Below are positions 1-5,297 of a stretch of DNA of 6,726 bases, in pieces. The notes beneath the pieces are model-generated. The model made no database searches, was not told the origin of the DNA, and saw nothing but the letters and a program-made list of their open reading frames with translations. This stretch comes from Clostridiales bacterium UBA1777 (GTDB lineage: Bacteria; Bacillota; Clostridia; Oscillospirales; Oscillospiraceae), in NCBI GenBank assembly GCA_002315275.1, contig DCGN01000159.1:1-6726 (forward strand), in the 5' to 3' direction. The translations under genes and the position numbers were made by a program. Within the stretch, counting starts at the first letter, position 1. Every line of letters starts with the position of its first letter.

Positions 1-2
1 AT

Positions 3-80
3 ATTTCCAACGGAATATACGATATTTTCGAGATCAACTCCGCGCTCTATCAGTATGATCAGCCGTGCCTCGGATGCTGA
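3..80 (+). CDS. Possible C-terminal end of an upstream gene (partial, unrecognised)
   Basis: Reading from base 3, there are 25 sense codons followed by TGA at 78-80, ending in residues ...YDQPCLGC. The codon choice (GAG, ATC, AAC, CTC, TAC) resembles that of the confirmed genes in the window, which suggests real coding sequence entering from the left. The fragment is too short to assign to a family, and no domain motif is visible beyond a terminal C-x-x-C. Two other frames are also open across parts of bases 1-247, so this could instead be one piece of a frameshifted gene. The call rests on codon style alone and is weak. Confidence 0.3.
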   Translation: MSNGIYDIFEINSALYQYDQPCLGC

Positions 81-109
81 TACTCCAACTTTTTGGAGAA
101 GAAAAAACG

Positions 110-247
110 ATGCTCAGGTCGCAGAGACATACTTCCAATCAGAGCTACAGATGCTATCCGAAGGACGGGTGCAAGATCATGGAATTCATAAACGCGCTCA
201 GAATACTCAATGAAAGAGCGGAGAAGGCTACGGCAAAATCGGTTTGA
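110..247 (+). CDS. Small unrecognised ORF (about 45 aa) or frameshifted gene remnant
   Basis: An ATG at 110 lies 11 bases after a GGAG (96-99) and opens a 45-codon frame ending at TGA 245-247. The product has two cysteines seven residues apart (CYPKDGC) and then a lysine/glutamate-rich, helix-like tail (FINALRILNERAEKATAKSV). The tail codons look coding; the N-terminal part is less convincing. A third frame is open from base 1 to about 207 and also gives a protein-like stretch around 115-170, so the region may be the decayed or frameshifted 3' end of a single gene. The frame ends 37 bases before the long terminator hairpin, consistent with its being the last coding segment of a transcript. 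I do not recognise the protein. Confidence 0.25.
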   Translation: MLRSQRHTSNQSYRCYPKDGCKIMEFINALRILNERAEKATAKSV

Positions 248-284
248 AACTGTACCGAAACCCTTTCCGCACAAAGATAATATC

Positions 285-339
285 TGCTTCACAAAAAATC
301 ATCTGTCCGCGGCGCGGGCGGATGATTTTTTGTGAAGCA
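285..339 (+). terminator. Very long hairpin terminator, probably bidirectional
   Basis: Bases 285-310 pair with 314-339 over 26 positions around a 3-base GGC loop. The only departures from Watson-Crick pairing are two G-U pairs. The GC-rich top of the stem (CCGC/GCGG region) is followed by TTTTTT at 326-331, matched by AAAAAA on the other arm, so a core intrinsic terminator can form in either direction. The remaining outer pairs (TGCTTCAC/GTGAAGCA) lie beyond the U-tract and make the structure longer than a usual terminator. It closes whatever transcript enters from the left and insulates the HD-hydrolase operon. Confidence 0.8.
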
Positions 340-430
340 TTGCTCGAAGCTGAAATTATCTGTAAATTATGCGTATAAACCGCAACAAAAGCCACGCTAA
401 TGTTTTACAGCTCCATTTTTCGCGTATCTA

Positions 431-459
431 TTGCATTTGGTAAAATTATCTGCTAAAAT
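431..459 (+). promoter_or_regulatory. Sigma-A-type promoter with extended -10, for the HD/STAS-kinase operon
   Basis: TTGCAT (431-436) and TAAAAT (454-459) are separated by exactly 17 bases. The -10 box is preceded by TGC, giving the TGn extended -10 motif. The predicted transcription start is near 466, which leaves a leader of about 45 bases before the ATG at 510. No competing promoter of this quality was seen between the terminator and the gene. Confidence 0.7.
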
Positions 460-509
460 AAATCTATTATATACAAATGCCAATGCAACTCTCAAAGGAG
501 AAAATCATA

Positions 510-1076
510 ATGAGTGATGTTCTGGAAGATGCGATAGTATTCGCAACCAAGGCACATTCCGGTCAGGTACGCAAAATGGCCGGTACGCCGTATATCCTGC
601 ATCCGCTCGAGGTGGCTTCCATTATCTCAACGATAACGCCGGATAAGGAAACAATGGCCGCCGGAGTACTGCACGATACAGTTGAGGATTGCGATGTCGA
701 TCCGTTCGAGATAAGAGAAAAATTCGGCCCGAGAGTGTATGCGCTCGTGCTCAGCGAAACCGAGGACAAGATAGCTGACCGTCCTCCCGCCGACACATGG
801 CAGGAACGCAAGCAGGATTCGCTCCTGATGCTTCTGCACACCAAGGACGAGTCCGTTAAAATAATGTGGCTTGCCGATAAGCTCTCGAACATCCGTTCGT
901 TTTACAGAGAGTATCTTAAGCAGGGCGACACGATGTGGAACGCGCTGAACCAGAAGGATCCGAAAATGCAGGAATGGTATTACAGAACGATAGGCGAGTA
1001 TCTCTCCTGCTTCAAGGGCACCGCAGCATACGAAGAATACATGCAGCTTGTAGATAATATCTTTAGGGGGAAATGA
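510..1076 (+). CDS. Single-domain RelA/SpoT-type HD hydrolase (SAH/MESH1-like)
   Basis: The product is 188 aa. The ATG at 510 is chosen because AAAGGAG (494-500) lies 9 bases upstream; the in-frame ATG at 477 has no such site. Visible motifs match the metal-dependent HD hydrolase half of SpoT/Rel proteins: A-H16-SGQVRK, PYIL-H31-P, the LHDTVED block (H55, D56, E59, D60), a W-x-x-RK motif at about residue 97-101, and LADKLSN (D123, N127), equivalent to the usual LADRLHN. The family removes the 3'-pyrophosphate from (p)ppGpp, and small stand-alone members are known as small alarmone hydrolases, with about this length. No synthetase domain, TGS or ACT is present, and none would fit. The protein is expected to be cytosolic and Mn-dependent. 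It is co-transcribed with the STAS-kinase gene, whose ribosome-binding site lies inside its last codons. The substrate is an inference; other nucleotide pyrophosphates are possible. Confidence 0.85.
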   Translation: MSDVLEDAIVFATKAHSGQVRKMAGTPYILHPLEVASIISTITPDKETMAAGVLHDTVEDCDVDPFEIREKFGPRVYALVLSETEDKIADRPPADTWQERKQDSLLMLLHTKDESVKIMWLADKLSNIRSFYREYLKQGDTMWNALNQKDPKMQEWYYRTIGEYLSCFKGTAAYEEYMQLVDNIFRGK

Positions 1077-1077
1077 A

Positions 1078-2256
1078 ATGAACATTACCGCAAAATCAGA
1101 AAACGGCCTGCTCATTATCGCAGCAGAGGGCAGAATTGACTCTTCCAACGCAGCAGTAGTTGAGGAAAAGGTAAATGAGAGCGTAAAGGGCAATGCACAT
1201 TCCGCAGTAGCACTTGACTTTGAAAACCTTGAATACATATCCAGCGCAGGACTCAGAGTTGTGCTCCGCCTCAGAAAGGCCGAGCCTTCTCTGAAGATAA
1301 TCAACGTCAATCCCGAAGTATATGAGATACTCGATATGACCGGCTTTGCCGAGATGATTCCCGTTGAGAAGGCATACAGACGCCTTTCTGTTGACGGCTG
1401 CGAGGTTATCGGCCAGGGCGCAAACGGAAAGGTCTACAGACTTGATCCCGATACGATCGTCAAGGTCTACATGAATCCCGACTCTCTCCCCGAAATACAC
1501 AGAGAGCGCGAGCTCGCAAGACGCGCCTTCGTCCTCGGCATACCCACCGCCATCCCGTATGACGTTGCCAAGGTCGGTGAGGGCTACGGCTCCGTTTTCG
1601 AGCTCCTGAACGCAAAGAGCTTTGCAAAGCTTATCAAGGCCGAGCCCGAGAATCTTGACAAGTACGTTGCGCTCTATGTTGACCTCATGAAGAAGATACA
1701 TTCCACCGTTGTCAGACCCGAGGATATGCCAGACGAGCGCGATGTCGTTATAGGCTGGGCAAAGTTCATGAAGGACTATCTCCCCGCTGACAAGGCTGAC
1801 AAGCTCGTCAAGCTCGTTGAGGCAGTTCCCGTTGACCATCACATGATGCACGGCGACTACCACATCAAGAACGTCATGCTTCAGGACGGCGAAGTCCTCC
1901 TCATCGATATGGATACGCTCTGCCAGGGCCACCCCGTATTTGAGCTCGCATCCATGTACAACGCATACATTGGCTACTCTCTGCTTGACCACAGCAATGT
2001 CGAGCGCTTCCTCGGCATATCCTTTGACGTCTCGTCTCAGATCTGGGAGAAGTCTCTTGCTCTGTACCTCGGTACAGACGATGCGGAGAAGATCGCCGAG
2101 GTCGAGAAGAAGGCAAAGCTCATCGGCTTCGTCCGCGCAATGCGCCGCCTCATCCGCCGCAACGGCCTGAATGAGGAAGAGTCCAGAAAGCTCATCGAGG
2201 CCTACAAGACCGAGATACTTGCTCTGCTTGATGAGGTAGACACACTTCTCTTCTGA
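1078..2256 (+). CDS. STAS domain fused to APH-fold kinase-like domain
   Basis: This 392-aa protein starts one base after the preceding stop, with AGGGGG (1065-1070) as ribosome-binding site, so translation is probably coupled. Residues 1 to about 100 form a STAS (anti-sigma-factor antagonist) domain with the hallmark YISSAGLR (53-60); Ser55/Ser56 sit where RsbV/SpoIIAA-type proteins are phosphorylated. Residues about 105-300 are an aminoglycoside-phosphotransferase-fold kinase: nucleotide loop VIGQGANGKVY (110-120), Lys129 in IVKVY, a candidate helix-C glutamate in HRERE (141-145), catalytic loop HGDYHIKN (258-265, Asp260 and Asn265), and metal-binding Asp277 in LIDMD. All key catalytic positions are present, so activity is plausible. 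The last 90 residues are charged and helical. The C-terminal part resembles the TIGR02172 paralogous family, whose substrate is unknown. No signal peptide or membrane segment is seen. The antibiotic-resistance label often attached to this fold is not supported here; a signalling role is inferred from the STAS domain and the HD-hydrolase neighbour. Confidence 0.85.
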   Translation: MNITAKSENGLLIIAAEGRIDSSNAAVVEEKVNESVKGNAHSAVALDFENLEYISSAGLRVVLRLRKAEPSLKIINVNPEVYEILDMTGFAEMIPVEKAYRRLSVDGCEVIGQGANGKVYRLDPDTIVKVYMNPDSLPEIHRERELARRAFVLGIPTAIPYDVAKVGEGYGSVFELLNAKSFAKLIKAEPENLDKYVALYVDLMKKIHSTVVRPEDMPDERDVVIGWAKFMKDYLPADKADKLVKLVEAVPVDHHMMHGDYHIKNVMLQDGEVLLIDMDTLCQGHPVFELASMYNAYIGYSLLDHSNVERFLGISFDVSSQIWEKSLALYLGTDDAEKIAEVEKKAKLIGFVRAMRRLIRRNGLNEEESRKLIEAYKTEILALLDEVDTLLF

Positions 2257-2272
2257 TTGATACTGCAAATAA

Positions 2273-2310
2273 CATCCGCCCCGTTGCTCGAATGAACAGA
2301 GGGGCGGATG
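2273..2310 (+). terminator. Bidirectional intrinsic terminator between convergent genes
   Basis: CATCCGCCCC (2273-2282) pairs perfectly with GGGGCGGATG (2301-2310) around an 18-base loop, and CTTTTTGCTTT follows on the plus strand. It lies 16 bases after the STAS-kinase stop and 9 bases after the stop of the convergent dehydrogenase gene. On the minus strand the stem is followed by TTATTTGC, a weaker U-rich tail. One hairpin therefore appears to serve both transcripts, better in the plus direction. Confidence 0.85.
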
Positions 2311-2319
2311 CTTTTTGCT

Positions 2320-3669
2320 TTACAGAACCTTTTTTGCCTCGTCAAGCTCGCCGAGATCCCAAAGAAGACGGGAGGCTACGTATTTGTCGCGGATGTCCTT
2401 TGTCATCGTAAACACCGTTCGCACATCCTCGGCAGAGTAACCGAGATGATCATAGCTTGTCGGTGCGCCGAGGGTTTTCAACAGCGTCTCAACCTCTCCG
2501 TAAGCGGGCAGAGTGTCGATGATTCCGAGTATCTCATCCCAATCGGAGATGATGCGCTCGAGGCGGGCGGCGTGCTTGCCTAAGTCGTACTTACCCTCGC
2601 GCTGTTCGCCCTTTATCATTGCCCGGGCGCCCGGACCTATGAAGGCAAGAAGCTTTTCGTTCCAATCCTCAACAGAGAACGCCCTGACATATGCAAGCGC
2701 CTTTTCGCGATCGGGGGTGACGGTTCGGATATAGTCGTATATCTTGAGCGAATAAAGCGTTGCGATGCCGCACTGTATACCGTGCAGATCATGCCCGCAT
2801 TCGGGAAAAGCGAGGGAACGCATATCGACTATGTGCGAGAAATAGTGCTCCATGCCGGAGGCGGGACGGGACAGTCCTGCATATTTCATCGCCATGCCGG
2901 CAACGACCATGCCCTCCATTACGGCGGCGACGGCGGACTCGTCACGCCTGATAAGCCCGGGCACGGCCGCAACGACCTTTTCGAGGGAGTTCTGTACAAG
3001 CGACGCAACGCTCGGGCAGTAGTATTCTCCGACGATGAGCTTTGCGATGAGCCACTCAACGAGGCTGATATATTTGGCCAGCATATCGCCGACGCCTGAA
3101 ACGAGCATGTTCATGGGCGCGTTTTTCAGAATATCCACGTCGCCTATAACAGCGTATGCGAACGAGCTGTCAAGCGAGACCTTGAGCCCGTCGCGCTCCA
3201 TGGACGAGGTCGCGGAGGCAAACCCATCCATTGACGGTGCGGTGCCGACGATTATGTATTTCCTTCCCGACATTGCGGCGAGTATCTTGCCGATATCATT
3301 GATCACACCGGAGCCGATGCCGATAACAAGGTCGCAGGAACAGTCAAAGTGCATCACCGCCGAACCTACAGCCTCCTCGGACGGGACAACGGGGGAGAGC
3401 GGGAAAACGTACTTGACGTACGGGATACCGGCACCGTCAAGCGTACGGCACACCTTGTCTCCCGCAGCGGCAAAGCTGTCATGCCCCGAGAGAAGGAACG
3501 GCTTTTTCGCGCCGCATTCTGAGATCAGCTCAGGCAGATGGGATACAGCACCGCTTTCAATGATAACGCGCTTCGTCCCCGCGGTGTGGCGTCTGCCGCA
3601 CTCGCATTCAAATCCCCCCGCGTCGATAAGCTCTGCAAGGGTTATGTTTTTCATGTCGTTTGCTGTCAT
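2320..3669 (-). CDS. egsA: sn-glycerol-1-phosphate dehydrogenase (AraM/EgsA type)
   Basis: The product is 449 aa from ATG 3669, chosen because GAGG (plus-strand CCTC, 3677-3680) lies 7 bases upstream and a promoter lies just beyond; the longer TTG and ATG starts have no such site. It belongs to the iron-alcohol-dehydrogenase-like superfamily that reduces dihydroxyacetone phosphate with NAD(P)H to sn-glycerol-1-phosphate using a bound divalent metal. Motifs in order: NAD-loop GIGSGVINDIGK (117-128), TAPSMDGFAS (143-152), SGVGDMLAK with the metal-ligand Asp at 195, SRPASGMEHYFSH with His275, and DLHGIQCG with His296. The blocks TAPSxDGF, GDMLxK, SRPASGxEH and LHG match what I recall of Bacillus AraM, which is shorter (about 394 aa). 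Extra here are an N-terminal CxCGRRH segment (about 22-28) and a helical C-terminus. It is transcribed alone, with no arabinose gene nearby. In Bacillus the product feeds archaeal-like prenylglyceryl lipids; its use here is unknown. Confidence 0.88.
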   Translation of the reverse strand: MTANDMKNITLAELIDAGGFECECGRRHTAGTKRVIIESGAVSHLPELISECGAKKPFLLSGHDSFAAAGDKVCRTLDGAGIPYVKYVFPLSPVVPSEEAVGSAVMHFDCSCDLVIGIGSGVINDIGKILAAMSGRKYIIVGTAPSMDGFASATSSMERDGLKVSLDSSFAYAVIGDVDILKNAPMNMLVSGVGDMLAKYISLVEWLIAKLIVGEYYCPSVASLVQNSLEKVVAAVPGLIRRDESAVAAVMEGMVVAGMAMKYAGLSRPASGMEHYFSHIVDMRSLAFPECGHDLHGIQCGIATLYSLKIYDYIRTVTPDREKALAYVRAFSVEDWNEKLLAFIGPGARAMIKGEQREGKYDLGKHAARLERIISDWDEILGIIDTLPAYGEVETLLKTLGAPTSYDHLGYSAEDVRTVFTMTKDIRDKYVASRLLWDLGELDEAKKVL

Positions 3670-3702
3670 AAGAAGACCTCGCTGATTATTTCTCATGAGG
3701 AT

Positions 3703-3731
3703 ACCATAAACATTTCGAAACACATTGTCAA
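3703..3731 (-). promoter_or_regulatory. Promoter of the glycerol-1-phosphate dehydrogenase gene
   Basis: On the minus strand, TTGACA (plus 3731 down to 3726) and TATGGT (plus 3708 down to 3703) are separated by 17 bases. The -35 box is perfect and the -10 box matches TATAAT at four positions. The predicted start near 3696 leaves a leader of about 27 bases that contains the GAGG site before ATG 3669. Its position also argues against the upstream TTG start at 3735, which would lie outside the transcript. Confidence 0.65.
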
Positions 3732-3979
3732 GCAATATATGATATAAAAACGAGCTCCAAAAGGGGAGAAATAACCAAACGGCGGTATATAAGGAATGAG
3801 CATGATAAGATCAAAGCGAGATACTGAGGAGAGCTTTGTCCTTCGTTCAAAACATATTCCTCTACGACTTATGGACATAACTTCGGCAAGAATAATATGT
3901 ATTATACAAAAGTGTATAAATTGTATAGACTTCTCCTGCCAAATAAGCGCTTGTTTGATAATAATCAGACAAAATACAT
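3732..3979. other. AT-rich divergent intergenic region with no supported gene
   Basis: About 410 bases separate the start codons at 3669 and 4084. Apart from the two promoters and the leader described separately, the middle is AT-rich and non-coding in appearance. Short frames on both strands (for example 3796-4005 plus and 3693-3986 minus) have hydrophobic, cysteine-scattered translations, unconvincing starts and no family resemblance. Two palindromic motifs stand out: TTATACA-N4-TGTATAA (3902-3919) and an FNR-box-like TTGAT-N4-ATCAG (3955-3968). The region is therefore best read as regulatory. Confidence 0.6.
3902..3919. repeat. 18-bp perfect palindrome TTATACA-N4-TGTATAA
   Basis: TTATACA (3902-3908) and TGTATAA (3913-3919) are perfect inverted repeats with a 4-base AAAG spacer. 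A further half-site-like TGTATA occurs at 3922-3927. The element is centred about 100 bases upstream of the predicted start of the dehydratase operon, a spacing possible for an activator or distal repressor site. The size and symmetry fit a dimeric helix-turn-helix regulator, but the AT-rich context makes chance palindromes more likely, and no regulator family is identified. Confidence 0.35.
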
Positions 3980-4008
3980 TTGACAAAATAGTGTCATTCT
4001 GTTAAAAT
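3980..4008 (+). promoter_or_regulatory. Strong promoter of the 2-hydroxyacyl-CoA dehydratase operon
   Basis: A perfect TTGACA -35 box (3980-3985) is followed after exactly 17 bases by TAAAAT (4003-4008), one mismatch from the -10 consensus. The start point is predicted near 4015, giving a leader of about 70 bases before the TTG start at 4084. The -35 box overlaps an inverted repeat TGACA-N6-TGTCA (3981-3996), so a regulator could compete with RNA polymerase here. The near-consensus boxes and the codon choice of the downstream genes suggest high expression. Confidence 0.8.
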
Positions 4009-4019
4009 ATCACCATGTG

Positions 4020-4042
4020 TAATGGGCGCATTGCGCCTATTA
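4020..4042. promoter_or_regulatory. 23-bp near-perfect palindrome, candidate operator
   Basis: The 11-base arms 4020-4030 and 4032-4042 are inverted copies around T4031, with a single non-Watson-Crick position (G4024 against T4038). The centre is GGCGCA-T-TGCGCC flanked by AT-rich ends. It begins about 5 bases downstream of the predicted transcription start, a classic repressor position. As RNA it could form a short hairpin with a 3-base loop, but no U-run follows, so it is not an intrinsic terminator. An operator for a dimeric repressor is the preferred reading; a leader stem protecting the mRNA 5' end is the alternative. Confidence 0.55.
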
Positions 4043-4083
4043 GTTGAATGGTTTAAAAAACTATATTTTTGGGGGGTTATCTG

Positions 4084-5295
4084 TTGAAAGATCTCAAGCA
4101 TCTGATTTACTTTGAGAATTTGCTTCAGGAGGCCAATAATGAACTCGTTCAGAAGGCCAAGGCCGACGGCAAGCGCGCTATCGGTTACACCTGCTACTTC
4201 ATGCCTGAAGTTCTTCTCGATCTGCCCGGCTGCTTCTCCGTAAGACTGAGAGCACCGCGCTGCACTTCTCCTGACATCGCTACATACTACATGTCCGGCC
4301 GTGTCTGCCACTATGGCCGCTCCCTCATGGAGCGCGCTCTCGAGGGCGGATTCAACTTCCTCGATGCCGAAATGGCTACCGAGACCTGCACCGTTACCTG
4401 CCGCTTCCAGGAGCACATCCAGCAGAAGCATCTCGACTCAGTTGACGATATGGACGTCATCAAAAATGATGACTTCTACTGCGAATTTATCGATGTTCCC
4501 TTCAAAAATTCCGAGAACTCCTACAGACACTACGAGGATCAGCTCCGCGCTCACGTCCTCGGAACTCTGAATGAGAAGTTCGGCATCGACACCTCCGATG
4601 AGGCTCTCATGAAGGCCATCGAGCAGCACAACGAGGTCTGCAAGCTCATCAATGAGATCGGCGACTACAGAAAGCTCGAAAATCCCACTATCACCGGTTA
4701 CGAGTTCCATGTCATTCAGCTCGTTTCTCTCGTATGCCCCAAGGAGCTTATTCTTCCTTACCTGCGTGAGACCGCCGAAGAGATGAAGACCCGTGAGCCC
4801 GACACAAAGTGGCCCTTCCGCTGCAAGGTCGTTCTTGCAGGCTCCGAGAACGATGACCCCGACTTCACCAAGCTCATCGAAGGCTGCGGCGCAGAAGTCG
4901 TTTGCGACAGATACTGCTACGGTGCTGTTGAGTCCCGTCAGCCCATCGTCGTAGAAGAAGGCCAGTCTCCTCTGACCGCTATCGCACGCCACTACCTCAA
5001 GACCTCCAACTGCCCGCGCTTCATGCCTCAGGACGAGATGCGCGCAAGAAAGCTCCGCATCGCGAACCTCGCCAAGGAGTACAATGCTGACGGCGTCATC
5101 ATCGCCTCCAACAAGTTCTGCGAGTACTGGTCCTACGAGCGTGTCATTGACACCTTCATCCTTAAGCGTGACTTTAACCTGCCTGTCTGCTCCATCGAGA
5201 AGGAGTACATCAACTCCGCCTCCGGCCAGCTGCGTACGCGCTTCCAGGCCTTCGTAGAAAGCATTGAGATCAAACACATTCAGGAGGGCAAGTAA
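4084..5295 (+). CDS. 2-hydroxyacyl-CoA dehydratase subunit (HGD-D family), smaller subunit
   Basis: The product is 403 aa. The start is TTG 4084: GGGGGG (4071-4076) lies 7 bases upstream, and the next in-frame ATG (4201) would delete conserved sequence. The family forms heterodimers, each subunit carrying a [4Fe-4S] cluster, that remove water from (R)-2-hydroxyacyl-CoA by a radical mechanism after one-electron activation by an ATP-driven partner. Family-like features: GYTCYFMPEVL near residue 34-44, a first cluster-cysteine candidate at C75 (SGRVCHYGRS), a second at C102 or C106 (TETCTVTCR), and a third at C346 (ASNKFCEYWSYE). The mid-protein region (about 245-285) resembles the Rossmann-like second half, with further cysteines at 268, 274 and 278. 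It is soluble, with no signal peptide. The gene is 2 bases from the next, larger subunit, so the two are surely one enzyme. The substrate (hydroxyglutaryl-, lactoyl-, phenyllactoyl- or another hydroxyacyl-CoA) cannot be told; benzoyl-CoA reductase-type subunits are related but less likely. Confidence 0.85.
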   Translation: MKDLKHLIYFENLLQEANNELVQKAKADGKRAIGYTCYFMPEVLLDLPGCFSVRLRAPRCTSPDIATYYMSGRVCHYGRSLMERALEGGFNFLDAEMATETCTVTCRFQEHIQQKHLDSVDDMDVIKNDDFYCEFIDVPFKNSENSYRHYEDQLRAHVLGTLNEKFGIDTSDEALMKAIEQHNEVCKLINEIGDYRKLENPTITGYEFHVIQLVSLVCPKELILPYLRETAEEMKTREPDTKWPFRCKVVLAGSENDDPDFTKLIEGCGAEVVCDRYCYGAVESRQPIVVEEGQSPLTAIARHYLKTSNCPRFMPQDEMRARKLRIANLAKEYNADGVIIASNKFCEYWSYERVIDTFILKRDFNLPVCSIEKEYINSASGQLRTRFQAFVESIEIKHIQEGK

Positions 5296-5297
5296 TT

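Noticed and set aside
353..452. Ten-base direct repeat AAATTATCTG (353-362 and 443-452) flanking the leader upstream of the HD gene
   Set aside because: It is short and AT-rich, and the second copy overlaps promoter sequence; there is no transposase or other sign of insertion.
627..1310. A 227-codon minus-strand frame spanning the HD and STAS gene junction
   Set aside because: It crosses two well-supported plus-strand genes and shows no ribosome-binding site or domain motif.
1096..2268. A 390-codon open frame on the minus strand opposite the STAS-kinase gene
   Set aside because: The plus strand has clear STAS and kinase motifs, a ribosome-binding site and an operon context. The antisense frame is a by-product of codon bias and has no recognisable motifs.
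3035..3685. A 216-codon plus-strand frame opposite the glycerol-1-phosphate dehydrogenase
   Set aside because: It is a shadow of the minus-strand gene, rich in Ser/Pro, with no family match.
3670..3735. Upstream starts for the dehydrogenase (TTG 3735 or ATG 3696)
   Set aside because: TTG 3735 lies upstream of the -35 box and ATG 3696 has no ribosome-binding site, while ATG 3669 has GAGG at 7 bases and a matching promoter.
3796..4005. A 69-codon plus-strand frame in the divergent intergenic region, with AAGG near an internal ATG at 3802
   Set aside because: It overlaps the dehydratase promoter through the -35 box, has an unconvincing Ile/Cys-rich translation and is in AT-rich DNA; probably chance.
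4020..4042. Reading the palindrome as an attenuator or terminator hairpin
   Set aside because: The RNA stem would have a 3-base loop and no U-run follows; the position after the start point suits an operator better.
4438..5277. A 279-codon open frame on the minus strand opposite the first dehydratase subunit
   Set aside because: It is a Leu/Val/Asp-rich translation typical of antisense to GAG/CTC/GTC-biased coding sequence; the plus-strand gene is well supported.
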